From positions 50,755,001 to 50,819,000 of the forward strand of contig CM027380.1 in assembly GCA_015680905.1 (NCBI GenBank): 64,000 bases of DNA. Direction: 5' to 3'. A program made the position numbers and the translations under genes. Numbering within the stretch: the stretch's first letter is position 1; each line of letters starts with the position of its first letter. Below, one piece after another: positions 24,320 to 38,260 of the stretch. This stretch comes from Coptis chinensis. Its lineage: Eukaryota; Streptophyta; Magnoliopsida; Ranunculales; Ranunculaceae. Below the pieces are notes generated by a model. That model did no database searches. It saw only the letters and a list, made by a program, of their open reading frames with translations, and was not told where the DNA came from.

Positions 24320-25690
24320 TTAGGGATCTTTATAGAAAAACATATTAAAGCATATACCCCCAAACATAATGAAATAATGTAGTTTGAGTGTAAGATACCG
24401 AATGGTAAGAGAAAGCTTATGTAACCCATCATGAAATGTATGCAATAACCCATCATGTTTGAATTGTCCAAAAGAGTGAGAGATTGGTAGTAGATGTCCT
24501 TCATGAGGCTCAAATGATAGGGAATATGACATACCAAGTTTCTCAACTACTGAAATGATGGACTCTTGCGTTTGTATATTTGGCAAAGTCTCTTTACTGA
24601 GAGGATTGAAAACATTATGAAACATTTTGGAGGCGATTGGTTCAAGTGCGAAATTGAGGTTTCTTTGAAATAAGAGAGAGATACGAATAGCTTGGTGATG
24701 TTAGATAGGTGAATGGCAAGAGGTGTTAACTTGGGAGAATGGTGGTCGGTTGGTGGTTCATCACATACTCTCGGGAACTAAGAGAATTCTTCATCTAATT
24801 TTGGCATATCCACAAAATTGTGGTTCATTTCAGAAATTGTAAGGATGTCAAGAATATGTTCCATTGTTAAGTCTTAAACGACCAAAGTAAATTGAGATCC
24901 TAGTTCCACCATAGATTTTATATCATCTTTTTTGGGCGCTTGATTTTCTTTTTCCTCTCTTCCTATATCTTCATAAATTTTCTCAATGTCATTGTCCAAG
25001 TTTGTTGAGTTAATTTCCAGCACAGGTTCTTGAGTTTCTTCTGTCTGAGTTTTCTCTTGGATATAGTCATCATCATAAGATCTGGAATTCCCACGATAGT
25101 TAGATGGATGGTGATGGGGTTTTAATTGGTCATTAATATCAGGATGGGTTTTAGCAATCAGCTTTGTTATAGTAACACCTTGTTTCTCTTGTTGGTTGGG
25201 TTCTAAACTGGTGAAAAAAATATTAGTCTCAGATGTGGCATATTTTGAATCGGATTGGAGAAAACATAAAGTAGTTGCTATTTGTTGAGTTAGTATTGTT
25301 TGTTTGGCCATTTTCTGGTAAAGTTGGTATGTGATAGATGGTGGAGTGGGATATAAATTTGATATGGATGGTGATGTGAATGGTAATGGGCTTTGGGTGA
25401 AACCGCACTCTGATTGACCATATGGATATATGAATGGTGGCTGACTATTTGTGGTGGAATCCCATGAATTGTTTGCATGATTAGAAAACTTTTACATGTA
25501 TTGGGTACTAGGGAAATTTGATAGTTGAGGTTCATAATCATAAAGATTTCCCGTAGTATACTCGAATTCGGTATATGATGGACAATAAGATAACTAGTGA
25601 TAAGGACTACCGCAAAAAGAACAAGGTTCTGGGTTTGCATTATAATTCCATGACGGTTGCGATGAATATTGATAAGCTATAAATGCTCAA
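24320..25690 (-). pseudogene. gag-like retroelement fossil with a CCHC knuckle (family uncertain)
   Basis: Minus-strand coding-like sequence about 1.3 kb long. Near its start (about 25,590-25,640) it reads CSFCGSPYH followed by a spaced Cys, a CX2CX4HX4C zinc knuckle as in retroelement nucleocapsids. It continues into polar, Asn/Gln/His-rich sequence, then an acidic segment (LDNDIEKIYEDIGREEKENQ), then less conserved sequence. No protease or RT is visible. Probably a Ty3/gypsy gag fragment. A few breaks interrupt it. Confidence 0.45.
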
Positions 25691-26560
25691 TCAAGGATGA
25701 TGCACAAACAACGGAAATTCATTTTTTGAATTTTGAAAAATGTTTGCATGGTCTATAGATTACTATGCCCTGTTCAAAATAAACAGTTACTTCATCAAGT
25801 GGTGTACTACCAAGAAACTCACGCATGGTGAATATGGGGGAAGGGAGTGAGGAAGGTAATTGGTCCACCGGAATCTGGTAATTGATTACTCTAAATCCTC
25901 ATGGCTATATTTTTGTCCTTTTCTGGATGAGCGTGGCTACTTTAGACTCTAGTTGATTGATTTTTATTTGTTTGTTCAACTGGGTCTCAAGGAACAAGTA
26001 GCGTCTGGTTTATCTACATTGGGTAATGACCTCCTAATGGTTGTAATTTGGCTCAGGTTCAGCTTTATGCATGAATTGAAATTATAGTGTGAAAATTTAA
26101 CTCAAACAATCATATAAGCATGCTCGTAACACTCAAGGTATCCTCTTACAAGGGTTTTGATGATGTTTAGAACTTACCTCTCAAGTCGTGCTTACACGCT
26201 GCTTGAGGTGAAGGCGACGTTGGTTGGTGCATGATCTGAGAATCAGTCCAACCGCTCGAAATGTTCCCTATTTTAGATTATAAAATCCTACTTTAAACAA
26301 AAGCCCACAGTCCGGGTTTTTAATAACTATACAACTTTACCTTCAAGGACCCAAAACATAAAAGTAAAACTAATACTAATATACTATTAGATTAACTAAA
26401 GATAATCGTAGTTAGAGCGTTGATTACTAGGTTGACATGATTCAAAATGTGCAAGCGTATGATTCACGACTCGCCTCGCACACTAGAACTTCCCAAAACA
26501 ATGAAAAATCTAATTCTTGGTAAGTTGTACAACTTCAACTAAGTGAGCAACTCATCCTTA
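25691..26560. other. No gene recognised; likely leader of the gag-like fossil
   Basis: AT-rich sequence without a supported reading frame. On the minus strand a splice-donor-like 'gagaggtaagttc' occurs near 26,175. It could be 5' leader of the adjacent gag-like region. A (TA)n tract at 26,559-26,576 marks the target of the MULE that follows. Confidence 0.3.
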
Positions 26561-26576
26561 TATATATATATATATA

Positions 26577-26725
26577 GCCCTGCTCATAGACGGACATCCG
26601 TAAAACGGACTTAACTAAAAAGTGAAATATCACGCGAAATATACTCACGAAGGGTTTCAAAAATCGGGTCCTAAAAATTGAAAACCCCAAACCTCTCTCC
26701 TATTTTCTCTCTCAGGAAGGGTTTT
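26577..26725 (+). repeat. Left terminal inverted repeat of the MULE
   Basis: Begins GCCCTGCTCATAGACGGACA and pairs with the reverse complement of 49,393-49,541. The match includes long identical stretches (ATCGGGTCCTAAAAATTGAA and CCAAACCTCTCTCCTATTTT). MULE TIRs carry the transposase-binding sites and often the promoter. Confidence 0.9.
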
Positions 26726-26898
26726 AGAAAACCCCAAACCTCGCTCCTATTCCCTCTCAATATTACCGCGACTCTCTCCCTCCTGGTACTCTCTTTCTCT
26801 ATAAAAGGGTTTCTCTTTTCTCTCTTTCTCATCTTATAAGCCTAAACAAAAAAAATTGACGGCTTTACACATACAAGCTTTACGAATCTCGATTACAC

Positions 26899-28149
26899 GT
26901 AAGTTTAGTTTTTTTTTGCTAACATCAATATCCATTGTTGCATCTTCAAAGAAACCAACTGTTCATCATTGTTTGTGCTTGCTTTAGTAGTTACGAGTTT
27001 CAAGTTCACACATTAGTGGGTCTTTGCGGGTTATGCCAGTAGCTTGGTTACATAGTTCAATATTGAAAACAGTGATGGGTTTCGATCACCACCATTGTGT
27101 ATATATTGTTCTCTATTTATTGTGATGGGTTTCCATTGTTCTATAGTGTATTACCAAAATGCAAAATATACTATGCTCCCCTTGAGTAAAAAATCTTTAG
27201 TCACTTTTACACTAAACGGCTATTGTGGTAAACAGAGAATGGTATATTCTTGTTAAAGCCTATATGCATGTGGTGAGCTACTTAACAATACCATTCTTTT
27301 ACATGGCTAGGTGGATGGGTCCCTGTGTATATTTGAAAATGTGTCATGGGATATATTTTCTGTTTTTCTCTAAAAGTTTAACATTCAATAGGAAATAACC
27401 TAATAACTTGAAGAAACAGAAACGTAACAATGAAATGCCAAGCAACTAATATTGATAATTGTATTGTCAAATTGATTATCAATGGAACCCGACACATTGT
27501 TTGTAAAGTGTTGACAACTAGATATAGGTATAAGGGCCAGAATATTTATCTAAGTTGAATCCGGCCTAATGATTCACTGGCCCCATAACAAGAGCCAAGC
27601 ATGCCCTTTTTCACAGTCGTCCTTGAGATCCTGAACAAGAGAAGTAGAAAGGTGCTAATTAAGAGAGAACAAGAGAATGTTTTTGCAGAGCACACGGTCA
27701 TCAAATAGCCTTACACTAGACCTGCTTTGTTTTTTTTTTCAGTTATGTTTACATTTTACTTTAGTTACTTGGTCAGCCTTCATAATGTATACGACTTGTT
27801 TAATTAACTACTAATTTTAGGAGTATATATATAAACTAACCATTTGACAGAAAAGAAATTTTAATAGAAAGAACATGAGGTTGACTGGAGAATGTTTTTG
27901 CCATAAAGTTGAAACAAAAGATGAATTCAACAAGTTACTTTGGATGCTTTCAGACTACATTTCTTGTTAGATGAACATTTAAGCATCTTCCTTTGGAAAT
28001 GTACATAATGGTTTTCCTAAGTTTAATTACAACCATATGACTGTACTATTGAAATATTAAGAAAGCAAATTCCACTGGAGAATGTTTTTGCATAACGCTT
28101 ATTTGAACTTGTGTTTGATATACCTTCTTATTTTCTTTTCTTTTTTCAG
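26899..28149 (+). other. Intron in the 5' leader of the MULE transposase gene
   Basis: Donor 'cacgtaagtt' at 26,899 and acceptor 'ttttttcag' ending at 28,149, eleven bases before the predicted start codon at 28,161. The interval has no coding potential. Leader introns are common in FAR1/MULE transposase genes. Inferred from splice consensus only. Confidence 0.55.
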
Positions 28150-30735
28150 GTTACATTGAGATGGAAGATGAGGATTTCGAAATTGAGAGTGAGAGTGTAG
28201 ATGGGAAACCTAATGAGGTTTACAATCCCCAAGTATCAAATGATGCCAAACCTAGAGTAGGACAAGAGTTTGACTCACTTGATGATGTCTATAGTTTCTA
28301 CAATAATTATACCAAAATCACTGGATTCAGTGTTCGTAGTTGGTCTGATAGGAAGAAAGATGGTGAATGTGTAAGAAAGGAATACGTGTGTTACAAGCAC
28401 GGAAAAAGTTCAGAAATAGCGGACGTTGATACGAAAAGGCGTCGGGGCAATATAAAAGAAGATTGTAAAGCAAAAGTTATTGTGGTGAAAAACTCTGGTA
28501 CATTTGTTGTTAGTTTATTCGTTGAAAGGCATTCTCACCAGTTGTCGACCCCGCATAGAGTACATCTTCTAAGATCTCACCGTGGTGTTTCTCGTGCCCA
28601 AAAATGCTTAACGCAACAACTTGGCATGGTAAACATACCACAACATCAACAATTCAATCTTCTTGGAGTTCAGTCCGGAGGGATAGAAAATATTGGTTTT
28701 ATACAGAAAGATTTAAATAACCAGGAAAGGGACAAGCGTAAAGAGATGAAAGGCCATGATGGAGAAATGTTTCACGAGTTTTTAAAATTGGAACAAGGGA
28801 GGAATCCTTCTTTCACTTTTAAAATGAAGACATACGATGAAAAGAGAATTACTCGATGTTTTTGGGCGGATGCGACCTCAAGACGAGCATACAAATTTTA
28901 TGGTGATGTTGTTATCTTTGATACTACGTACAACACTAAAAGGTATGGATTGATTCTTGCACCGCTGTTTAGGGTTAATAATCATGGTCAGATAGTTGTT
29001 TTTGATTGTTCATTTTTATATGATGAGACCACAGAATCATTTATTTGGTTGTTCAACCAATTTTTAGAAGCTATGCCAGGTGGTCCTCCAAAGATGATTA
29101 TTATAGATCAAGATCCAGCAATGACAAAAGCCATTTCTCAAACTCTTCCAACTACTTTTCACAGGTTTTTTCTAATTATTATTTTTTTTATAATTAATTT
29201 GCAGATGTTGTTTTTTTTATTTTTCTTACATACTAAAGCTTTGAGTACTCTGTCAACAGGTACTGCAATTGGCACATACTGATGAAATTTTAGAAGAAAA
29301 TAGATTCATTTATATATAATGAGTACTACACTGAGTTTTCAAATTGCATATGGGGATCTGAGATGAAATATGAGTTTGACTTGAAGTGGAATATATTCTT
29401 CAGAGGAGTGGTTTACATGAGAACAAGTGGTTGGAGTCGATGTATGAAATCCGATCGCAATGGGTGCTCGCACATATGAATCACATCTTCTCTGCAGGTA
29501 TGTCAAGTAGTCAACGAGTGGAAAACACTCATTTATTTTTCAAAATGTATGTTTCAAAAGAAAATTCTTTGGTAGATTTTATGGTTCAGTTTGGTAGGGG
29601 ACTTGTGCGCCAAAGTCATGAAGAATTAATGGCAGATAACAAAGATATGATTGAGAAACCAAAAATGAAAATGCCCCATAGCTTTTTGGTTCACATGGTT
29701 GATGTTTATACACATGTGTTTTTCTTTAAATTTCAAGATAAATTATGGGAGATCTTGAATTATAGATTTGTACTTGTTAGTGAGAATGAGAAGTGTTGCG
29801 TTTATAAGGTTCATAGAAAAATGGCGGCCGAAAAGTCTAGAGTGCGGGAAATTTCTTATAAAAAAGATATAGATTTTGCTTCATGCACTTGTAAAAAGTT
29901 TGAGAGCTTAGGGGTCCCTTGTAGGCATATTTTAGCTTATTTGAATAAGATGCATGATTTGGATAAGTTGCCGAATCAATACATTTTGAAGAGATGGTGT
30001 AAAACTGCAAAGTCAGGGGCAGTCATTGATGATGGTGGAATGGAGGTTCAAGATGATAAATTATACATCATGAAGTGGAATGAATTGATTCAAATGTCAA
30101 CACTTGTAGTTGATAAATCCCTCGAAAGTGAAGAAGCAACTAAAGTGTTTACAGATGCTTTAAGTGATGCACTTGAAAAAATTAGTAAGTTGGTTGGTTG
30201 TGATACAAGTGTAGCAACACCACATGAGAAAAGTAGTCAAGCGTTTGGTTGTGATATAAGTGTAGGAGTTTCTGGAGCAAAGAGTTCTAATTTGGCAATT
30301 AATTATCATGAACCGAGTCAAGCAAGACCAAAAGGATGTGGAAAAAGATTGAAAGGAGATAAAGAGAAAGCACTCAAAAAGGCACAAAAATATAAAAAGA
30401 GACGGTGCAATGGATGTAACAAGGTTGGAGTGTCACATGATAAAAGAAATTGTCCGGAGCTTAATAAGAAGGGTAAAGAAGAGCTAAACAATGAAGAAGA
30501 GCTAAAGAATGGGTAAGAAAATTTTTCTTCCTTTATTTTTATTTCGATTAGAGTATTTGCATATTCTTTCTTATTATCTTAAGTGACTTGCAGTGAAAAA
30601 AATTCCTTGTACGACGAGGACGCAACTTCGGACTCTACCACAGATAATGATTCTTGTTCATCTTCGGGTAAAATATGTAATTTTCCTTTCACATACACTT
30701 GCTTTGTTTTCTATTACTAATGCCTTTGGTGGGGC

Positions 30736-32093
30736 TGATAAGAGCCCAAAACTGTAGTTTTAACCCCTTAATAATCATACTGTTAGACCAATTATGTGAA
30801 TAATAAGTAAGAGTTAATACTGATTACGTGTTTCTATGCATTTCAGGCTTCAAAGTCCATTATGTGCGAAATGTGCCACTTTTAGCGAGATAAAGGAGCA
30901 ACAGTCAGTAGAACTTCCGAATGCCATATCTTTGGACTCAGACATCGGATTGAGGCCTACCTTACGTCAAAACGACCGGCTCGGAAAGAGCTTTCCAATG
31001 GTCTAAGCCTTGACCCAATCAGAGGAGCAAAAGTGGACGAAAAGTCTGTGGAAGCCAACTGCAGCTGAAGAGGCCTTTTTGATCGAAAGAATTGGGTTTT
31101 GGGCCCGATTCTCTCGCCCAAACCATGGCTCCAAGCCCATGCACGAATTTTGGATCTGATGTATAAAAACAAAGCTTAGCTCTTTGTTAATGGTAGCTAG
31201 TTAGACCTAAATTAAGATATAGAATTATAGATCTAGTTTTATTAATTAAATTAAGTTTTAGTTCCATTTAAATTCTTGTTTTAGATTAAATCTCTGAATC
31301 ATTTCATTGTTCTTGATTGATTAGATAAATAAAGTAGTATTTTTATCAAGTTTGAATTTTGTCAATTCCATTCTAGATCTAATTTCAATTCTTGTTCCTA
31401 GTTCATTCCAGCCATTAAATTAGATTCATTATTGTTCAAATTAAGTAAATCTAAATTTCTTACATTATGTTTAGTTTAGATTCAATGGGAAATGTTAGAT
31501 TGATGATTCAAGGCTAAACCTCCATTAGAGGGGTTGATGAAGCCTTGATGAAACCTTAGTTGTTTAGTATAGAAACGCCAGTAGCATCTATTCCACTCTA
31601 GAAGGTCGCGTTTAAGCCATGAGAATGGGTGGGCTTACCTCACATGCTAGTTAGTACTTGGTAGAAATGCCATGAACACTAGGGATTAGACTCGGAATTC
31701 TTGCCGTGAAAACGTAAGAATCGAGATACCACAATCTGTACTAGGTCATTAAGTTGGATTCGAGGTGGATTCAATTCCCCTCTAATTCCTTTATCTAGAG
31801 TCAAACAATAGTATTTCCATAGCATTTGTAGTTAAATTCTAGTAATCATATTAATTAAGTATCGTAGTATAATATTTCGTAAAGCTCTCATTGACTTAAG
31901 AGCGACTAGTTAGACTTAGAAAACAATCCATGCTAGGGAACTAGGAGTGGAACGAACTTCGTACTCCATTTAGTGCAATTCGCATTGAGAGTAGAAGCTT
32001 TGATAATAGACTCGTAAAAGTTTAGTTATAGTTTACTTACGTTGTGAATTCATAGTAGATTTGGTAGGTAGACTATTAATTTTACATTTATCA
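30736..32093 (+). repeat. 5' LTR of Athila copy 2
   Basis: 1,358 bp, TG...CA. A TATA box (TATAAAAA at 31,162-31,169) lies about 425 bp in. Near-identical to 44,019-45,372 and related to 2,440-3,581. Confidence 0.95.
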
Positions 32094-32095
32094 AA

Positions 32096-32108
32096 TGGCG
32101 CCGCTGCC
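32096..32108 (+). promoter_or_regulatory. Primer-binding site, tRNA-Asp type
   Basis: TGGCGCCGCTGCC begins two bases after the 5' LTR and is complementary, with one mismatch, to the 3' end of plant tRNA-Asp (complement TGGCGCCGTTGCC), the primer generally used by Athila elements. Confidence 0.85.
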
Positions 32109-32829
32109 ATCTTAGTTGCACTTTAGCATTGTTTTCTTTGTAGAAGTAGTTATTTTTAAGTCCCATTAAACCCACCCACCCTTGTTTGATTCATACTGTG
32201 GTTGCCGTTTCAGTTTTGGAAAAATTCCGCGAGAAAATACACTAAAGCGCCCTAAAAGAGAGCGACCCGCTATCTTACCGAATTCTCGATTATAACCGAG
32301 GTCGACTTTTCTTCACCGGAGGTCGACTTTGCAAAGCGCGCCGCCAATATCTTCTTTCACTGAAATTTTCGGATTTCCACAGTTTGTTTCGAACTTCGAG
32401 TTGTCAAGTTTTTCAGTGTTCTAACCTCTTATATATTGACCGAACACGCCAAGCACAAGAAGACGCTATTCATAAGCCGGGCAAGGACGCTATCGGTATT
32501 CCTTTCTTCCACACCTCGCATTTCCGGTTAGAGGTTTTCTACTAGTATATCGAATTGTTTGGAGTGTTGCATGTTAGTTAAGCTCAACTTAGTCTTGCAT
32601 GAGATTAAGGTCTGGTCGAACAAAAACAACAAACGTAATTACACCACAACAAACAAGTCTATCTAGTACACCACCCACGACACCTCTAACTACTATCACA
32701 CACACCATACCGACATAATGGTCAAGAAAGAGAGACTCCTCTCTCCGACTTTTACAAAGCCTTGAGCGATAGCCCTAAATCGCATCGCTCTAGCAGCAGA
32801 CCCATTGGGGATTTTGAATCCCCAAACAT

Positions 32830-34150
32830 ATTTAATTTGTTACCCGCTTTTCATGGGTTAGACCATGAAAAACCTTATCGCACATCGTAGGATTGAACAA
32901 GTCCTTACAACATTCCACCATCCTCACGGTTGGTGCGAGCAAATTAAACCGAGGGTATTCCCTTTCACCCCTAGCCGATAAGGCGACGCCTTGGTTAACT
33001 GCCCAAGCGCCTAATTCGTGGACACGGGCTAAACTTGTTCAAATTGTTTATGGAACATTTTACCCACCCCTAAAGACGGATGAAATGCTTTCCAAGATCC
33101 ATTTCTTCCGGCGTAACCCCTCATGAATCATTTTCTCGAGGCATGGAATCGCTTCACCGATCTCCTTATAGAGTGTCCACACCATAACCTAGCAAAAGGC
33201 ACGTTAGTTCGTGCCTTTTTCAAAGGACTTCAACATCACCATAAAGAAGTCCTTGACATAATGAATGGGGTAGTTTCCTAAGTAAAGGAGCCCTGAGGCT
33301 TACAAATTTTTAGAAGACCAAACTAAACGGAATAATAATTGGGGAGTGATGATATCCCCCCCCGCTAGTTCTTCTTCAACAAATAAGGCCGCTAGTATGT
33401 TTGAGAATAAAACCGATCCGAACTTAAAAATTTACTCGAATCTCTAACTAAAAAGTGGAGGCTATTTCGCTCAACAAAAGCCTATCCCCGTCATGAATGT
33501 AAACTCCAACCCATGTAATTTCTGTTTGAGTCCGAGCACCACGACAATTATTGTCCTCTAGCTTATGAACAACAACCACTAGAGCAAGATAATGTTTACT
33601 CTATTAATAACTATCCTATTCCTAACCCTTGAGACAACATCCCAACTTCAGTTGGAGAAATAATCAACAAGTAACGCCTCCAGGGTACAATAATCAAAAC
33701 GTTAGGCAAGCAAACAATTATAACCAAGCTCCACCTAGACAAGGACAAGGACAAGGACAAGGTCAAGGGAATTATAATAATTATAACAACCAAGCGCAAC
33801 CACGACAAGGTCAAGCACAAGGTCAGAATAATTATAATAATTATAATACCAATAGAGGTATCGTTCCGGTTAATAATAATAACTATCACAACCCACCCAT
33901 AAATAATCAACGAGAGATAGTTCCAGTCGCACCACCCGTGACTACTACACCTACACAACCGGATCGTATAGACGCCTTTATACAAGTTACCCAACAACTT
34001 TTCCAGACAATGACTCAATCAAACCAACAGATCTTACAATCCATAAATCAGGGCATACAACAGTTAGCCCAAGAGAAAGCCCAACCAAAAGGCGTGTTTC
34101 CAAGTCAAGCGATACCAAACCCTAAAACAAAGAAACACAGCCTTTGAGGT
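32830..34150 (+). pseudogene. gag: Athila copy 2 gag region
   Basis: Traces of the same capsid sequence as copy 1 (FPFTLADKA.., LVQ.VYGTFYPPLK.DEMLSKIHFF, ECPHHNLAKGTL). They are followed by a Gln/Gly/Asn-rich stretch (33,629-34,147) with repeated GQGQGQ and NYNNYNN, then FQTMTQSNQQILQSINQGIQ. Fossil, broken. Confidence 0.85.
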
Positions 34151-34554
34151 AAACGGTAATTCTAGTAATGAAACTACAATCGTAGGTGACCTAAATGCCA
34201 TCACCACTCTCCGATTCGGAAGAGTGGTTGATAACAAAGTAACTACTACCTGTAGTTACCCCATCAAGATTCCTACACCGATATCGAACTAGATACCGCA
34301 ATAGAAACTGAAGAGCCTACCACGGTAGAGGTACCAGTTAAACCACAACCAAAGAAACCGAAAGCCAAGGTTACACAACAAGTAGAGCCATATCACGAAA
34401 TATAGAGCTTAAACCACCGTTCCTCAAAAATTAGCCATGCTAACTAGGGATACAAACTTTGAGGAAATTAGGAACGCGTTTTCAAGAATCTAACGATAAA
34501 CCTCCCTTTTCTCGAAGCTATTAAAAAGCTTCCTAACCACGCTAAGTTTCTTAA

Positions 34555-35440
34555 AGAGTTGTGCACTACTAGGCGTAAGACGAACATACCCCCAAAGACG
34601 CTTTTTAACCGAACAGCTCCCAACTTTATCCTAAAATAATGGAATTGTTAAGTACAAGGACCCCGGTCGCCCCCTCAGAAAAATGCACCTTAGGAGATTC
34701 TCACCACGACGACTTTAATCTTTATTAGACTTGGGGGCGAAAGTGTTAACTTACTCCCGTATTACTTGTATAAACAAATAGGTCTACAGAAATGCAACCT
34801 ACAAAAATAACGCTGCAATTAATTAGCGGACACCGAGTCAATTAAGTATCCTAAAGGTGTAGTGGAAAACGCGTGCTTGTTAAGGTTCGTGGATTTCTAC
34901 TATCCCGCTGATTTTGTTATCCTCGATACGTAAGTCGCTAATGACTCAGTACCAATCATCTTAGGACGCCCTTCTTGGCAACCGCCAATGCGCTTTATAA
35001 ATTGTCGCGATGGAAAGATGTCCTTATCTTTTGGCCATCTTTTCCGCCGAGGTAAATGTTTTAAAATGATGAAACAGCTTACCGATTCGCCTATAGATGG
35101 GGAGGTTAGCATGATCGAGAGTTTAGCTCAAGATTATTTTAACAACACGCTTCCTGAAAAACAATATGTACAAATTCCTTTCTTTTGGAACTTCTGATTT
35201 TGTGAATGATTCCTACTTAGAGGAGGTCAACACCATCCTGGAATCCACACCAATTGTAGACCCGTCGGTTGCTCCATATACTGAGTATGAAGACTTGCTA
35301 CCTAAGCAAGTATTCATTACACAAGATAAGACACTTATGAAACATCAACGGACATTCCTCCCACACCAGGTGCTTAAACCTCTTCCCCCGGAGTTAAAAT
35401 ATATTCAACTTGATCCGATGGTAGTCACCCGATAATTATA
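34555..35440 (+). pseudogene. Athila copy 2 protease region and linker to RT
   Basis: The region aligns piecewise to the protease stretch of copy 1 (TTRRKTN.., LGAKVNLLPYYLYKQIGL-like, ADFVILD). The linker (35,100-35,440) includes MIESLAQDYFNNTLPE and PYTEYEDLLPKQVFITQD. Fossil. Confidence 0.75.
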
Positions 35441-35499
35441 TCTTCTCTGCTAACTAAAGATGAAGAGACATCTTTAATAAGGGTGATTAGGGAACATCG

Positions 35500-36960
35500 G
35501 TCTGCGATTGGTTGGTCCTTAGCCGACATTAAGGGCATTGACCCTAATGTCTGCACTCATCGTATACATTTGGAGGATAACGCCAAGACTTCTCGCGAAC
35601 CTCGGCCGCTTGAACCCCGCCATGAAAGAGGTGGTTAGGGAAGAAGTCTTGCGATTATTACTCGATGCGGGTATTATATACCCAATCTCCGATAGCGAAT
35701 GGGTAAGTCCCATTCATGTAGTTCCTAAGAAGTCGGAATTACCATGGTATCGTAACGGAAGGGTGACTATGTTGTCACTCAAGGTCCTATGAAATGGAGA
35801 ATCTGTATTGATTACAGACGTTTAAATGCTATGACACGAAAGGATCACTTTCCCTTACCATTTATAGATCAGATGCTTGAACGTCTGGCTGGTCATGCCT
35901 TTTATTGTTTCCTGGATGGCTACTCTGGCTATTTTCAGATTATTATTGATATTGATGACCAAGAAAAGACAACCTTCACATGTCCCTTCGGAACATATGC
36001 CTATAAACGAATGCCTTTTGGCCTTTGTAATGCTCCCCGTACCTTCCAAATGTATGCTTCATATATTTAGTGACATGGTAGAGCTTTATGGAAGTTTTCA
36101 TGGATGATTTTTCTATCTATGGAGACTCCTTCACGATCGTTTGTCTAACCTGTCTAAGGTTTTGACACGGTGTGAAGAAAAGAGCCTCGTTTTAAATTGG
36201 GAAAAGTGTCATTTCATGGTCAAAAAGGGCATAGTATTAGGTCATATTGTATCTAGTGATGGCATCGAAGTAGATAAAGCCAAACTAGATAAGATAGCGA
36301 CCCTACCTAAACCACGGACTGTCCGTGAGATTAGAGCCTTTCTAGGCCATGCAGGGTTTTATAGGCGGTTCATTAAAGATTTTTCAAAAATAGCTAGGCC
36401 TTTAACTAACCTCCTTTTGAAAGATGCCATCTTTGATTTTAATTTTAACTGTAAACAGGCTTTTGAAACCTTAAAAGCTGCCCTAACCACTGCACCTATT
36501 ATACTGACCTCCCCGATTGGTCTAAACCTTTCGAACTCATGTGTGATGCTAGTGACTATGCGGTTTGGTGCCGCTTTGGGACGTAAAACTAGATAATAAG
36601 TCCACTGTTATTTATTATGCTAGTAAAACTTTAAACGATGCTCATCGAATTATACAACTACTGAAAAAGAATTCTTAGTCATCATTTATGCTTTAGATAA
36701 ATTTTGTCCTTATTTGGTTGGTTCTAAAACTTTAGTTTACACGGACCATGCAGCCCTTAGGTACCTTCTTGCAAAGAAGGATGCTAAGCGAGATTAATCC
36801 GATGGATTCTTCTCCCGCAAGAGTTCACATTAGAAATAAAGGACAAAAAGAGGGTCGAAAAACGTAGTTGCCGACCACTTATCTAGACCGACCAATGACG
36901 ATAGCGGTGATTCCGAGTCCATACCGACTCTTTTCCCGATGAGCATCTGATGCTATTTTT
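35500..36960 (+). pseudogene. pol: Athila copy 2 reverse transcriptase and RNase H
   Basis: RT motifs include WRICIDYRRLNAMTRKDHFP, PLPFIDQMLERLAGHAFYCF, DGYSGYFQI and PFGTYAYKRMPFGLCNAP. These are followed by the thumb/connection segment (VLGHIVSSDGIEVDKAKLD, TVREIRAFLGHAGFYRRFIK), then RNase H traces (YYASKTL.., EKEFL.VIYALDKF, VYTDHAALRYL). This is Ty3/gypsy order (RT-RH before integrase). Fossil, broken. Confidence 0.92.
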
Positions 36961-37089
36961 TCATCACCATGGTATCGCGGACATCGTAAATTATTTAGCG
37001 GGATGTTATGCCTTATAATTGGTCAAGAAATGAACGTAAAGAAGTTTTGGCCGAGTCAAGTTATACTATTGGGATGAGCCCTACCTTTT

Positions 37090-38260
37090 TTTAAGTATTG
37101 TGCGATCAGATTATTCGTCGTTGCATTCCCCAAAGGGAATATAATGAAGTTCTATCGCTCGCCATGACAAAGAGTGTGGTGGCCACTTTAGTGGAATGAA
37201 AACAGCCGCTAAAGTTCTTCAATGTGGATTTTATTGGCCTACCCTTTTTAAGGATGCCCAAGTGCATTGCAAGACCTCATATTCGCTGCCAACAACTTGG
37301 CGAATCACGGCGTAATATGATGCCATTAAATCCAATCTTAATAGTAGAAATTTTTTATGTTTGGGGTATTGATTTCATGGGCCCTTTCCCCTGTTTCCCA
37401 CGGTTATATTTATATTCTAGTTGCCGCGGGACTACGTGTCTAAATGGATAGAGGCCCTAGCTTGTCGTAGGAATGACCATAAGACCGTTGTATTTTTTAT
37501 TAAAGAATATATTTTCTGTCGGGTTTGGCATTCCTAAAGCCATCATTAGTGATGGGGAACACATTTTGCAAATGAGTTGTTGCATCCCTAGTTAAAAAGT
37601 ATGGAGTTACACACAAAAAAGCAACTCCTTATCATCCACAAACAAGCGGACAAGTAGAAGTTTCTAATAGGAAATCAAAAAGATTTTAGAAATAACAAGA
37701 AACCCCGATAGGAAAGACCGGTCGTCGTCTATCGGATGCCTTATGGGCATATAGAACTGCTTTCAAAACTCCTATAGGTATGTCTCCCTTTAGACTTGTA
37801 TTTGGGAAACCATGTCATTTGCCCGTTGAATTAGAGCACCGCGTGCTCGTGGGCTATAAAAAGCCTTAATTTCAATATTGATGAGGCGGGCGCCAAACGC
37901 AGTTACAATTAAATGAGCTTGAAGAAATCCGTGAGCGATTCTTACGATCTCGCTAAGGATTATAAAGCCAACATGAAACGTGTTCATGATAAGCATATCC
38001 TGCGTAAAAGAGTTTGTGGTCGGACAAAAGGTTTTGCTTTACAACTCCCCGCCTACATATTTTCCCAGGGAAACTAAAAACCCGTTGGTCTGGTCCTTTT
38101 CTGGTTACTGAAGTCACCCCTTACGGGGCAATTACCTTGGTAAATCCCAAGGACAACAGTGCCTTTAAAGTTAATGGTCAACGGTTAAAACATTTTCACG
38201 AACTTTCGTCCCCTGATGTGGAGGAAGTCCTTTTACAGGACCCTGTCTATGAGGACTGAC
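37090..38260 (+). pseudogene. pol: Athila copy 2 integrase
   Basis: Zinc-binding and core traces (GIDFMGPFP near 37,367-37,395; a [10 protein letters not shown]-like site near 37,630-37,660; [10 protein letters not shown] and [10 protein letters not shown] near 37,770-37,840), then the C-terminal stretch KLKTRWSGPFLVTEVTPYGA with VNGQRLKHFHE. It sits directly after RNase H. Fossil. Confidence 0.88.

Noticed and set aside
28161-30516. A functional host FAR1/FRS transcription-factor gene
   Set aside because: The domains fit FRS proteins, but long TIRs flank the locus, and an in-frame stop and a frame change disrupt the coding region, so a decayed MULE transposase is a better fit.
33611-34018. 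Minus-strand frame opposite the Athila Q/N-rich gag region
   Set aside because: Shadow of low-complexity gag sequence on the plus strand.
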